In this document: positions 42,457 through 53,543 of the stretch, in pieces | How the letters are laid out: every line of letters begins with the position of its first letter | How positions within the stretch are numbered: position 1 is the stretch's first letter | Assembly (NCBI GenBank): GCA_009746045.1 | Contig: RPFO01000819.1 | Location: 560,382-624,381, forward strand | DNA length: 64,000 bases | Origin: Mesostigma viride | Lineage: Eukaryota; Streptophyta; Mesostigmatophyceae; Mesostigmatales; Mesostigmataceae | Direction: 5' to 3' | Translations under genes and position numbers: made by a program | The notes under the pieces: generated by a model | What the model was told of the DNA's origin: nothing | Seen by the model: only the letters and a program-made list of their open reading frames with translations | Databases searched by the model: none

Positions 42457-43772
42457 CTACTCCCTCTCCCCCCGCGCGTCTCCCCTCGGCGTGGTAACCG
42501 CCCGTGAGGTAACCTCCATGTGCCATGCGTCGTCCTTCCACCGCAGCCGCACCTTCTTCGTGCGGTCAGCGAGGGCCTTCTTCGCGTCCTCTTGTGCCAG
42601 CCGGTCCCTGCGGGCGCGAAGCTGCGCCGGGGTCAGATCGTCGTCGAGACTCCAACCCAAGCCTCGTGGTAGCTTGGTGCGGTGTTGGAGAATATAGTGC
42701 TTGCCGATGGGGCGCGTAAGCACGAGCGCCACCGGCGCATCTGCGCGCCCCGGTATAGGCGGCGGACAGTGTCAATTGTGACACTGTCCTCTAGGCGGAA
42801 GTTGGTGATGAGTTCCTTCTCCACCTTGAGGTGGAGGCTCAGCCCCGTCTCCCGGGGGAGGGCCGCCACATTACGAATCATTATGGTGCGGCCGCGCCGC
42901 TCTTTGTTGTCCCGGTCGGCGAAGGTCTTAGAGACCGCCTGAGCAGTGCTAGTGGCTATTTCTTGGATGGCTGTGCTGGCCATAGTCGCGTAGGACGGGG
43001 CCACCTTCGCCACCTGCGCCTCCACGTTGTCCGCTAAATTGCCGGCCACCTGCGCCGCTAGGGTGCCGGCAACCGCCTCCGTCAGCGTGCCGACGACCTG
43101 GGCCGCCACCTTGTCCGCCACGTTGTCCTCGATCGCCGCAGCCAAGTGGCCTGCGAGATAAGAATTTATCAGCTCCGTGGCAAGCTTCTGCGCCACCGTA
43201 CCGGCAAGGGCTGCTGCTGCTGCAGATCCGGATACTGGCAGCAGTTCCGAATTTCCCAGCAGCGTCGTCGTGGCAACGACGCGCAACTCACTTTTCTTGA
43301 GTGAGGTAAAGTCCTTGGGGTCGGTAACCGGGGTAATGGCGGTGAGCCCAGGCGGTGGCTGAGGCCAGAGTAGGGGCCGGCCTTGTTGCATAATCTCGGT
43401 GAGCAGAGCCACGAGGTCCAGCCTAGACAAGGTCAGAAGGATTTGCACATTAGCTGTGCCGTTAGCAAATGCCGCAGCGTCGAAGGGTGCATTGCGGACT
43501 TCAGTAGCGGTGTTCCCCGAGTCGGCAGGGGCTGCGACGAACAGGGCCCAGGCCGTGCCAGTGTGGCCACGGGGGGATTTAGGCCCATGTTTCTTGGCGG
43601 CAGACTCCATAGCCTGAGAGTTGCCCGTGCCTTCTCCTATGGCTGGCGCCTGCGGGGCGTCGCCTGCACGGGCGGCAGCAGGCGGTAATTCCTTGCGCCC
43701 TGATTTCTTGGTAACCATCTTCAAGACCGAGCTCGGTCGATGTGGCGTGGAAGGGCGAGTCGATCGTGACAA
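42457..43772 (-). pseudogene. ORF1 of the split full-length LINE
   Basis: Starts at 43772 with a basic Ser/Thr/Pro N-terminus and a Leu-rich middle. An Ala/Val heptad region (about 43190-42980; AAQVVGTLTEAVAGTLAAQV type) probably trimerises. An RRM-like segment follows with GRTIMIRNV, LEDSVTIDTVRRLYRGAQ. A frameshift near 42735 splits it; the frame 42732-42457 continues with VALVLTRPIGKHYILQHR and LSLDDDLTPAQLRARRDR-like sequence, matching the C-terminal domain of L1 ORF1p. It is the counterpart of the ORF1 at 21506-22940 but far diverged. Confidence 0.75.
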
Positions 43773-43790
43773 ATCCGACCTAATTCGGTG

Positions 43791-44102
43791 ACCAAACGTG
43801 GTAGTTAGCGTCGTCCAGGTTGGCCAATACGTCGGTACGTCAAATACGTCGGCCTCAAAATACGAGTATTATACGCGGAGCATGGCAGAATACGTCACCA
43901 GAATACGTGGCAGTGTGCAGCATGGTTATGAATGGGCCTTTAGGGTTAAGGCCTTAAGGGGGAATAGTTATGCATGGAGATCAGTAAATTATGGTGGAAT
44001 GCATAATTTAATCTGCACCATTCCTTGCACTTATTCCCCACCAGCAGTTGTACAAGCGAATGCTTATACTTTTTATGCGCAAACCTTTTAGCTAAGGTTA
44101 AC
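43791..44102. other. Short intergenic stretch, nothing recognised
   Basis: Several TACGTCG/AATACG motifs at 43825-43910. A 97-codon open frame reads through it but has no support. Confidence 0.4.
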
Positions 44103-44140
44103 GCATATTCTTACATCCTGCGCAGGATGTAAGAATATGC
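44103..44140. repeat. Perfect 38-bp palindrome beside an LTR
   Basis: Each half is GCATATTCTTACATCCTGC, read in opposite directions. It directly abuts the LTR end at 44141, so it may be a preferred target or a junction product. Confidence 0.9.
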
Positions 44141-44904
44141 TGTTACGCCGCAAGCCTCGGCCGCCACCTCTACCTCTACCTGTCCTGATACTACCTAAAC
44201 TAGTGAGGCTGCTTCTATTTACACCCCTAGCGAAAGACGACCGAGACGAACCAGATCTCAATGCATTTACATATGTACTACTGTAATACGCCATAGGCCA
44301 TTTAATCAAACCCGTTTACTCCAGGAAAAGAGGAAGGAAACACAACTAAACTGCCGTGACCCAAGCTAATATGTGCTAATTCATTTAACACACGCCGAGT
44401 GACCACACAAGGAGTGGAACGTGCATAAATGGTCACCAACGGTCCAACAGGCTCGGGCCGACCTGGCCCTCGCCTGCAGAAACACAGAAACACAAGCAGG
44501 TGCACAGATGCACGCCTGTCCACTACATTCTACAAAAGGATAAGGACCACTAATATAGTACGCGGCGCGGCGCCCAAAGGCACCCACTATACCACAGTAC
44601 TGTTACGGGGACAATCATGTCCAAACTAGAACTGCACGTAACCTAGGAACAACCGAGGCCAAGGACCTAATTTACGTCCGTAACTACAACGAATTGTTAC
44701 GCGACGTAACACCTCCCCCCCCACAAAAGGTAGGGAGCCCTCTCCCTACGCAGAGAGGAGGGAACCAGAGGGGTAGGAAAATAATCCTAACGCACCCAGC
44801 ACACACCAACACAATCGATAGACCATCCCAGATACAAAGCACCAATAGTTCACACGGTCTCCACCACCACGCCGGGTGGTGTAGGGTTAGCCAGCACCAA
44901 GCCT
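44141..44904 (-). mobile_element. Truncated, mosaic copy of the chromovirus: LTR plus 190 bp of internal 3' end
   Basis: In reverse orientation: LTR 44711-44141 (571 bp), preceded by the polypurine tract and 190 bp of internal sequence, broken at about 44904. The internal piece, the tract and the first 190 bp of the LTR (U3) match 34800-35185 with one substitution and one G-run change. The remaining LTR (R-U5 and the ORF0 start) is only about three-quarters identical. No 5' LTR or coding region remains. Confidence 0.9.
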
Positions 44905-46599
44905 GCACATGGACGTTGCCAAAGCGGTCGTCATCCCTGCGTGGGGGACACCGACGTCCACCGACACGCGAGGGAACGGCCACGTCAGACATCAGATTCA
45001 TGCAGAGCACGGCGTCCCAAGCTGTGTCGACCCATTTTCATTGTGTGAAGTCGACTCATTTCGGTTGGAGCAAACAATAGCTCCCGCACTAGCACAGAAT
45101 GACAAGCACTGTGTTGCTAAATGCCGTACCTGCAATCCACAAGGAGACACGCATTTGGACCTGCTGCGGAGATGAAGTCAACAATTTGCGTGGGATTCAC
45201 TCTTGGCAGATTGGGGGCCACAAGTTCAGTGCTTTGTGGCGTAGCCATGCTGACGGTCCTTGTTATCAGTTTCCTAGTTTAAAAAGAAACTTCAAGGTGG
45301 AATCAGTGTTAATGGCAGCTGTTCACGTTGGCCTTATGTGGTGTCTTTTACTCTGGTCTGCTGTCAGATTCGCTGGTCTAGTGCTTATTGTTGTTAACTC
45401 TTTTGACCTTTGGTATTGGGTAAGGTGACAGTGATGGGATGAGGTACTACTCTTACCCCTACCCCTTACTCACGTGCATGACTCGTCATATCCAAATCTA
45501 ATAATTCCTTTTGTTGCATGCCGATATGACGATATCTCATCTCCGTAATTTATCGCCCTCAATGAGATAATCCTATCTTGCCACTTGTCGCTATCGCCTG
45601 TCAGGAATCGAGGATTCGACTGAATAGTGAAGACCGGCCAAGGCCTCAACGGTGAATTTTGGGACTGCGGCTGGATCTCGCGACTGCTGTACTGGAAGGA
45701 CCGAGTCCTGAACTCCTGATCATGAGTCGCTACTAGTCGCAACGTATACATACGTGCTGTATATCTTGCTCGCATATGCATACAGCTGCCTGCAACCTGC
45801 AGGAGTCCAGACTAACAGCCGGACAGAGAAGTCCTACGAAAGTACAGAATTGACTCAAATAAACTCAACTCTGTCAACTCAACGATGGTAACGACTTTGT
45901 TTTTTAATGCACAGAAAAAGATTAGGATCGTCACCGCCTCAGCGGCTTCTGACAAGCTGAGTAAATAATTAGGGCAGGTGCCGAGCATGGAGCGAGTATG
46001 CGTATGGCGCACGTTCACGACTGATGATCACGTATACTACGCAGTCAGCCGGGTACGAAACGAGTGGCTGCATGCGCGTGCGCAGGAGGTCAGAGACTGC
46101 TGGTGGTGAGAACGCGGTGGCATGTTGATATATCTATGTGGATCTATCCATGGACCGCGCGTGTTGTCAAGAAGACGGTCCTATTCGCACCGCAGGTACG
46201 TTAGTTTGACGGCCATGCATATGGACTATCAAAGAGACAACCAGCGCAGGCCAGAAATCGGGAGAATCCGGACCATGGTAGCTCGAGCCTGCCGTTATCT
46301 TTTCCGCGTTTTCGAGTCGTTCAGGATGATGAAGATGAATGGACTATGTCTTGGACTCAAACGACGCAAGAAGTAAATAGCACAGCGTCGGCGACAAATT
46401 TCAGTTGGTGACCTCGGGCTGTATTTGAGCTTAGAAGCCGTTCATCCTGCAGGCTTTTTTCCATACATGAATAGTTGCCACCATGAGCCTGCGGCTTTTT
46501 TTCACGAGAAGTACTTACCGCTCGATCCAGTTCAGCTGCGCTGCCTGTACATTTAGCAATTATGTCACCCCAGCATGGATCATTGTTTTGATGGTGCAA
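44905..46599. other. Intergenic; no gene supported
   Basis: Frames up to 109 codons occur without recognisable content. 46220-46330 is a copy of the dispersed repeat that contains GGAGAATCCGGACCATGGTA, also at 47400, 55150, 56340 and 63830. Confidence 0.5.
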
Positions 46600-47275
46600 C
46601 ATCATTCCATATCCATCCCTAGAAGCCTCGAGGCGCCCAGGCTGTGCGGGGATGGCCGCCCAGTTTGTGGCGGATGACCGCCGCCGGCGTTTTTGGCGGA
46701 TGGCAGTTCATGCCTGCCCAGTGCCCAGAGGTCTGCCCGCTGCCAGGGCTTTCTGCTGCCGTTCCCGGCACGACTCGGGCCTTGTACATAATTCACGCTC
46801 GTGGCCCCCGGTTGGTGGTTCAGCATCCATGCACGGGGTACCAGTTCCTGATTCTTTGGCGCGCCACAACATCGGCGATGCCCTGGGCTCGACATCTTCG
46901 CGTCCTGCGTGGCACCACTGGATAGAAAACGGCCTGCCGCTACTGGGGACAGTTACTTGCAGCGCTGCCAGTAGTTAGGCGCAGGCCTTAATGCAGTGCT
47001 TTCTGATATCATCGCCATGGTTGGTGGGGCCGTCTGCTTTAATTGTTGCAGGTGGCAGCCGCCCACAGCATGTAGCCTCAGGCATCGCTGGGTTGCAGAG
47101 GAGGCCATCGCTGGCCGCGATTGGTCAAAAGGGGCTCCCTCTGCCATCCCTAAATGAATAACTACGCCAGCGCGCGCGCCGCTGTGGCGATGGAGGATTG
47201 CCGGCTCGCTGTGGCACAGCCTGCGCCGATGGTATTCAATGGACTGGACCGTGCCACGTGGCTGTTCGTTGGTAT
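46600..47275 (+). repeat. Duplicated 0.68-kb segment, copy 1
   Basis: Nearly identical to 53544-54228. Both begin CATCATTCCATATCCATCC and end CGTGCCAC-type GGCTGTTCGT. A few small indels (for example CCTTAATG versus CCTAATTAATG) separate them. No target duplication or terminal repeat is seen. Frames over it differ between copies, so coding is unlikely. Confidence 0.9.
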
Positions 47276-47279
47276 GGTA

Positions 47280-47400
47280 ATTTTTTTAATGATATCTATG
47301 ACATGATATAACATGATATGACATGATATGACATCATGATATCAAGGAGACAACATCATGATAGCATGACTGTCATGTGATATGACATGATATGACAGTC
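47280..47400. repeat. ATGATATGACATG short tandem repeat
   Basis: Irregular repeats of ATGATATGAC and its reverse, with TCATGATATCA palindromes. Confidence 0.8.
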
Positions 47401-47469
47401 AGCCAACGCGGACAAGATAACGGCAGGCTCGAGCTACCATGGTCCGGATTCTCCCGATTTCTGGCCTGC

Positions 47470-47870
47470 GCTGGTTCGGTTGTCTCCTTGATAGCCAAAG
47501 CATCATCCACTCTCACAACGTGTTGAGCACGTGCCTCATGGGAAGGGAGATCTCCGTGATTTGGAAGAAGATGATGGACAAGGCCAAGTGGGCCCAGGTC
47601 ATAGAGGACAACGAGCCCCCCCCAGTGGGGAAGCGCCCGCGTGTGCAATCCCGTGGGAGGCACGCCAGACAGCTCCCCTAGGGCGGCGTGCGGCTGTCTT
47701 GATAGATGTTGTAGTTAGCATGCTGTTAGATAGATGTAGTATGTGGCTGATGTAGATAGATTAGACCGGTAGGACTGTTTGCACCCATCCATCCATCCAT
47801 CGGACTGTTTGCTCCGGACGTGACTCCCCAACAGGAGCACGAGTCTAATTAATTAATTAATTAATGGGAA
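47470..47870 (+). pseudogene. LINE 3' end: ORF2 C-terminus plus 3' UTR
   Basis: A frame ending at 47681 (LMGREISVIWKKMMDKAKWA, then a Pro/Arg tail) parallels the C-terminus of the large LINE (RARMIDKEKWAA). The 3' UTR follows, with TAGATAGATGTAG repeats, a CCAT microsatellite, the shared hairpin at 47819-47841 and an AATTAATTA tail. It is 5'-truncated near 47470. The same 3' UTR occurs inverted at 49105-49270. Confidence 0.6.
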
Positions 47871-47984
47871 GGGAGGTGCTGGGTTTTGTTCCATTACGTG
47901 TGCAATTCTGAAAGAGGAACATGTCTTACTGCATAGTTGTCTCACTTAATGTCATCCAAGGCTTTGATTGAGGTTCGTTCGATT

Positions 47985-48068
47985 ACGCGGCTTCCTCCAC
48001 TCCACCCACCCATCAAGGAATATGTGCTACATGATCTCCCAACGGAGGCATGTTATAATTTAATTTAA
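47985..48068 (+). repeat. LINE 3'-end fragment, second family
   Basis: Short 3' end: TGTGCTACATG, then the hairpin at 48030-48052 (stems CATG/CATG and TCTCC/GGAGG, bulged A, loop CAAC), then an AATTTAATTT tail. It matches 8860-8920 and, inverted, 63900-64000. Confidence 0.7.
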
Positions 48069-48169
48069 GGGGACGGGACACATCGGAATTTTTTCGTGCC
48101 AAAAAATTCGCGCCGGTACCGTCGGTACCCCTGGACCGTGAAATTGTGGTGCACAATGCGCACAATGCG

Positions 48170-49125
48170 CCCAGGCGGTGAAGGACATTGCCGCCAAGCC
48201 AGCCCCTGCTGGCCTGGCCGGCGATGCTCCCGTCCCATCACGACCTGGGCGGACACCTGGGCGCACACCACCTCCGCCGTTGCAGCACAGCTCCAGCAGC
48301 AGCAGCTCGACCTTCGCGAGGACTCAGGCCGAGCTCGCCATGCAAGCGCAGCCTTAACGTCATACTCAAGAACTTCGACATGGAGGAAGGTGAGAATTCC
48401 GTGAAGCTTGCACGTGCGTTTGAGAGCAAAATCCTTGCACGCATGGGCCTTCTTGGTGAGATTAAGCTGACCGCCCACCGCCTCCCCCGCGCGCGGGGTA
48501 AGGCAGGGGCGCCTCCGCTTCTTCTCATCTTTGAGAGCCCAGCGGCCGGACAAGATTTCGTTTCTCAGACGCCGCAAGCGCTCGGCTCGAGAAGACTCAC
48601 TTCACCGTGGACGACGACTTGACCCTGGCGCAGCAACAACGGCGACGGGAGCTATGGCCGACCTACCTCCAGCTCCGGCAGACCAAGGCGGGCCAGCCGG
48701 TGTACTAGAAGGGGGCGGCCATCTACGTCGGCCACAAGCCCTGGCACGCGACCCCCTCGACCACCGCGGCCCCAGCGACTCCAGAAGCCCCAGCCTAGGG
48801 GAATACAGCAGCAGTAGCGTAGACTAGTTAGACAGTGGCCTTGTACATGCCCGCCCACTACAGGCACTATACCAGCTGAGGCCTAGCCTTTTTAGTCATG
48901 TACATGTGTGCCTATGATGAGCCACCCTCCAGATGATGCCTAGCTTTATTTAATTATGCAATGCCCACGCAGGGAGTCACTCCCTGCTGAGAAGCCATGC
49001 CCTAGCTCTTGTATAGCTATGCTGATCTTCCCCACCTATGACGGGCTCCCCTTAGCTGGGTGTTGCCCGAGACTCTGGGTGGTGCAGGTGCCCTAGTGCA
49101 CCTAATTAATTAATTAATTAATTAG
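48170..49125 (+). pseudogene. Decayed LINE ORF1 with 3' UTR
   Basis: Parallels 22290-23230: VKDIAAKPAPAGL, RLNVI-type core, AHRLPRARGKAG, DDLTLAQQQRRREL and the terminal SLGEYSSSSVD, spread over three frames by indels, and with a TAG in the tail. The 3' UTR follows (ACATGTGTGCCTATGATGAG), ending in AATTA repeats that meet another LINE tail head-on at 49125. The 5' half of ORF1 is missing. Confidence 0.8.
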
Positions 49126-49270
49126 ACTCGTGCTCCCGTTGGGGAGTCACGGAGCAAATTAACCCCGATGGATGGATGGATGGATGGGTGCAAACAGTCC
49201 TACCGGTCTAGTCTATCTATATCGGCTACATGCTACATCTATCTAACAACTTGCTAACTACAACAGCTAT
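49105..49270 (-). repeat. LINE 3' UTR fragment, minus strand
   Basis: On the minus strand: CAAACAGTCC region, CCAT microsatellite, the perfect hairpin at 49129-49151 (stems CGTG/CACG and CTCCC/GGGAG, bulged A, loop CAAC), then an ATTA tail. It is the inverse of the 3' end at 47700-47870. Confidence 0.75.
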
Positions 49271-49634
49271 CTAGGCACAATCAACGCAGTATAAACCATC
49301 AATATCCAATTACCACAATATATACACGGCTTCACGGCGCATACAGCACCTGAATACTGCACAAGTGCACCCTGCTACCGCTGACAAGCGAGCAACGTCG
49401 AGCGGGATGGGCGTTTTACAAAGGCTGGGCAGAGGTCAGTAGAAATAAGTGGAAAACTGGCAGAAACTAGGTAGAAACACAATATGCTTCCGCGTGCAAG
49501 CACTATTGAGCCGGTGGCAGAGTCCATTTCCAGGAAAATACAACATACCGAATGCAATGACAGACAATGGCAGCAATGAAAACAGACAGCAATGGCAGCA
49601 ATGAAAAAAGACAGCAACGACACAAACGATAGCT

Positions 49635-50540
49635 ATGACACCAAGGACAGCAGGGACAGGAGGGACAAGAGGGACAAGAGGGGCAAGAGGGACAGGAGGG
49701 ACAGGAGGGACGGGAGGGACAGGAGGGACGGGAGGGGCGGGAGGGGCGGGAGGGGCGGGAGGGACGGGAGGGACGGGAGGGACGGGAGGGACGGGAGGGA
49801 CAGGAGGGACAAGAGGGACAAGAGGGACAAGAGGGACAGGAGGGACAGGAGGGACGGGAGGGACGGGAGGGACGGGAGGTGCGGGAGGTGCGGGAGGTGC
49901 GGGAGGTGCGGGAGGTACGGGAGGTACGGGAGGTACGGGAGGTACGGGAGGTACGGGAGGTACGGGAGGTACGGGAGGTACGGGAGGTACGGGAGGTACG
50001 GGAGGTACGGGAGGTACGGGAGGTACGGGAGGTACGGGAGGTACGGGAGGTACGGGAGGTACGGGAGGTACGGGAGGTACGGGAGGTACGGGAGGTACGG
50101 GAGGTACGGGAGGTACGGGAGGTACGGGAGGTACGGGAGGTACGGGAGGTACGGGAGGTACGGGAGGGACGGGAGGGACGGGAGGGACGGGAGGGACGGG
50201 AGGGGTGGGAGGGACGGGAGGGACGGGAGGGACGGGAGGGACAGGAGGGACGGGAGGGACGGGAGGGACAGGAGGGACAGGAGGGACAGGAGGGACAGGA
50301 GGGACAGGAGGGACAAGAGGGACAGGAGGGACAGGAGGGACAGGAGGGACAGGAGGGACAGGAGGGACAGGAGGGACAGGAGGGACAGGAGGGACGGGAG
50401 GGACAGGAGGGACAGGAGGGACAGCAAGGACAGCAAGGACAGCAAGGACAGCAAGGACAGCAAGGACAGCAACGACAGCAAGGACACCAAGGACAGCAAG
50501 GACAGCACGGACAGCAAGGACAGCAAGGACAGCAAGAAAA
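49635..50540. repeat. 9-bp minisatellite (GGGA-RGG-family units)
   Basis: About 100 units of the form GGGAGGTAC, GGGACAGGA, GGGACGGGA or GGCAAGGACA-like, arranged in blocks by variant: GACAGGAGG edges, a central GTACGGGAG block (49917-50160), and CAAGGACAG at the right. It is open in five frames with simple periodic translations; none is credible as a gene. Confidence 0.97.
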
Positions 50541-52577
50541 CAACAGCCACGAGCCCCCGAAAACAATGGCAGCGATTGCAGCAATGACAGTAACCAAAGG
50601 GGAAAAAGCAACCATGGCAATGATAGACATGGCAACACTGGGAGCAAGGTTCCAACAATTTCAACATTACAAAAAAATCTACTACCGTAAGGCTTTTCGT
50701 TTGGCTCACGCTTGACAATGCACCATCGGGAAGGCATGACCTAAAGGGAGCCCCCTTTTTATCCCATATCCACTGTCAAAGTATGGGCAACGCAGAAGAA
50801 CGACGAGAGATCGCAGGGAGAAACAGACACCAACTCCGCTCGCATATATAGTGACATGCTGCATACATAGTTACATGCTGCCACCAGATGACAGGAAAAG
50901 GCCGGACCCAACTAGCAACCCGCCAGAGGAAAGGGCGGCTCTGAGAAAGGCTCATTGACAAGGGACAGGTGTTTCATGGCGAGCGAAACTCGCTCGTTTC
51001 GCACTAGGATTCCCGCCACATTCACAGCACAACACGGCAACATCGAACTTTCGAACTGTCACCTAACGCACGCTTTATTGGAAAATGCAGCGTTGCAAAA
51101 TCGAAGGAATAAGCGAGAGCGATGCCGTCACTTGCTAGTGTTTCCTTCATGATACTGGGACATCTAACTACGAGTTACCCAGTGGCCAACACCGCGAATT
51201 CACGATAGGTTAACCTTTACCGACGATCTTAGGCAGCTCCGAAAACGCCGATCGCCATTTCCGTACATTCGTCTAGCTACGCTGCCCCAGTAACAATCCG
51301 GTAAGGAACTTTCCTGCCATGGCTGACGGCTGGAGAACTGTACCAAACAGACGGCAGAGAACTGTCTTTCTGCATTATTTTAAATTCCCCTTGTCTCCTG
51401 CTCTGGTCGGGCCGGGGGGAAAACTTCTGTTTTAGCTGTACAGTACTGTAGTACTCGACAGGCACGTCAGTTTACGCGACCATGAATCGGTCACGCTTGT
51501 TGCGCCGCGCCCACGGACTTCGACTCGGGCCAGCTGCGCGCGTGTCGCCTCTGTGCAAAGAGTGCTTCGAGCGCCGCGTTGCGCCGCGTCCCGCCGCGCC
51601 ACCGTTGTCACTTTTACACTTTTCCATACGTGGTGATGTAACGATGTTTAAAACAAATATCAACTGGCTGACATTTGGCGTCATTCCACCACTAATATCG
51701 AAGCACTCTTATTGTGGTTGTTGTTGTTGTTGTTGGTCATTCCCAGTTTCCCACACCTGACAAGTGACGCCGCATGCCGAAATACTGGTTAGTGGTAACA
51801 AGGCAAGGTGTGCGACTGGGCGTGGACATTAATTTTGGCGTCATTCCTTGCTCATTCCGCCACTAAATTGAAACACTGGCGACAACCTGGGTGTGCGTGG
51901 CTGCATGTCTGATTTAAGTGACATTTTTAATTATTAGGCCAGGCTTGCATTCCTTTTCCTGGCAGGAGAGCAATTACACCATGTACCCATTTACGCCAGC
52001 AAACTCGCGGCTGGCTGCTCCACGCGGCTGCGCGCCCGTTGCCGTCGCTAGTGAGTACACATCGCTCGTGAGAATTCTGCTAAATCACGTGCATGGTGCA
52101 GCGGCTTGCACCTGGTGGTTCCACGAGGTCGGTCAACTGATTCAAGTTGACGGATTCAAGAGTTGCGGCGGCAAGACCACGCATATATCTCTGTTGAGAT
52201 GTTGACGGACATAATACGGATTTGACAGTCTCTTTCAGTTACTGCAAGTATTTTGGACTCCCTTCTCGTGGCACAACGTCAGCGAAAACGCCCGTTGACA
52301 TTCAGCAACTCGCGCTGATTCTCGGCAATGTTCAGCGATTGGCTAATCTGCAACCACGCGAGTCTTTTGGCCTGCATCTTCCCAGGAATCCTGTCCATTG
52401 TCTACAAAACCAAGTGGCACACGCAAGCACAATCCCAACTCCCAAGCATCTCAACTCCAAGCGCAATTCATACGCCTTCCCTTAGCCAATTCGCACTCGC
52501 GCCCACGTCTGCACGAGGCAGAACCATATTCGCTTCAGCATTGATCAACATCAGTCAACATCAATCAACATCAAGAA
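50541..52577. other. No supported gene
   Basis: Unique-looking sequence with short frames only. 51720-51738 is a small TTG repeat. A 92-codon frame at 51482-51760 is Arg/Pro-rich at its start and has no further support. Confidence 0.5.
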
Positions 52578-53358
52578 ATGCGGAGATTCCCACGAATTCT
52601 GCGAATGCGCCTGCTCAATTTCCTGTCGAGCGCACACTTGCGCACTGTCGACCCGAAATGTGCGCTTGGCCCGAGCCGGGAGCTCGCTGTGGCGCTTCGG
52701 GGGCTTGCGTCGACATGTGCAGACTACTCAGAACTGGTAAGCTTCTGCTGCTTTATAAGGCGCTAAGTTGTAATTCAGGTCAAGGTTGAAAATTTTAAGT
52801 CATCCGTTAGGTGGCGACGACATTTCGTTGGCATTTCCTGCACTCATCGGTATCGATAGCATAGCTCATTCTTTGCGGCGTTTTCGTCATCCAATTGCCA
52901 ACTCTACTTCTTCATAACAGACGTCATGCCGAAGAGGCCTCGACGGTGATTCCACGCTCGGCCGCGCGAGGCACTACCCCGGCATCGAAGCTGTCTCCAG
53001 CCCACTGGCCGCCGCGAGTTCTGTTCCCGACAGTGGCCCACTCTTGTCAACGAGCTGTCCCGATGCTGTTGCCGACGAAGAAGGCCTGCAGCTTATCGAC
53101 GTACACCAACTCATGGACGCGATGAAAGGGCTGAACCTTCCGGCCGCCGCATTGTCGGCAATCATGGACGCCGTCCAGGAAAGCATCGTCGCCGCGGCGG
53201 GAGCCGGCGCTTTGGGCGCCGGCCACGTCTCCCGTAGTAATTGCCAATGCTGTGGGCTCGCGCAACAGTGCACGCCTTCGAAGATTTTCGACTCCTCCCT
53301 GGCCAGAGACCCAGAGACGCTCCTGTGGCTGCAAACTACGTTCGGCGTCCAACCTTGA
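52578..53358 (+). CDS. Two-exon gene of unknown function, about 199 residues
   Basis: Exon 1 52578-52736 (ATG, 53 codons, basic start then ordinary helical composition) ends at donor GTAAGC. Exon 2 52921-53358 begins after CTTCATAACAG. Both are phase 0, giving one continuous frame to the TGA at 53356-53358. The second exon has an amphipathic Leu/Ala/Ile helix region (IDVHQLMDAMKGL and on) and a short Cys-rich patch CQCCGLAQQC. The intron is 184 bp. The gene lies directly before a duplicated segment and shows no similarity to the transposon ORFs here. I do not recognise a family. Confidence 0.4.
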
Positions 53359-53543
53359 GGCACTCCTCTGCCACTGCATGCAGTCAACCCCGGATGGATA
53401 GCTTCAAGTTTGTTCTCTTATCAACTGGCAACCATCGGGGCTCGCAACTGGAATCCTTGGGGCTTCCGGCCTCCTTTCTCCACGGGCTGTTGCATGGCAG
53501 TGGCGTGCACCTGCAGCACTCCCTGCAGGAGACCCTGCTCGAC

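Larger units (their letters stand above)
24433..43790 (-). mobile_element. Full-length APE-type LINE split by three later insertions
   Basis: Reading on the minus strand: ORF1 (43772-42457), ORF2 endonuclease (about 42150-41146), RT (39417-37423), C-terminal region (35735-35568), C-terminus (24788-24565), then a 3' UTR with a hairpin (24480-24455) and a tail of TTAC repeats ending at 24433. Removing the chromovirus plus its 5-bp duplication, the TIR element, and the hAT element plus its 8-bp duplication leaves about 5.1 kb. The frame across the hAT site is restored exactly: DAIRSAFVDAQ. The second copy at 56725-58178 confirms the continuous order at the chromovirus and TIR-element sites. The 5' end is approximate and I found no target duplication for this copy. 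Confidence 0.85.

Noticed and set aside
49592-50737. Five long frames over the 9-bp minisatellite
   Set aside because: Periodic translations of a repeat with unit length divisible by three.
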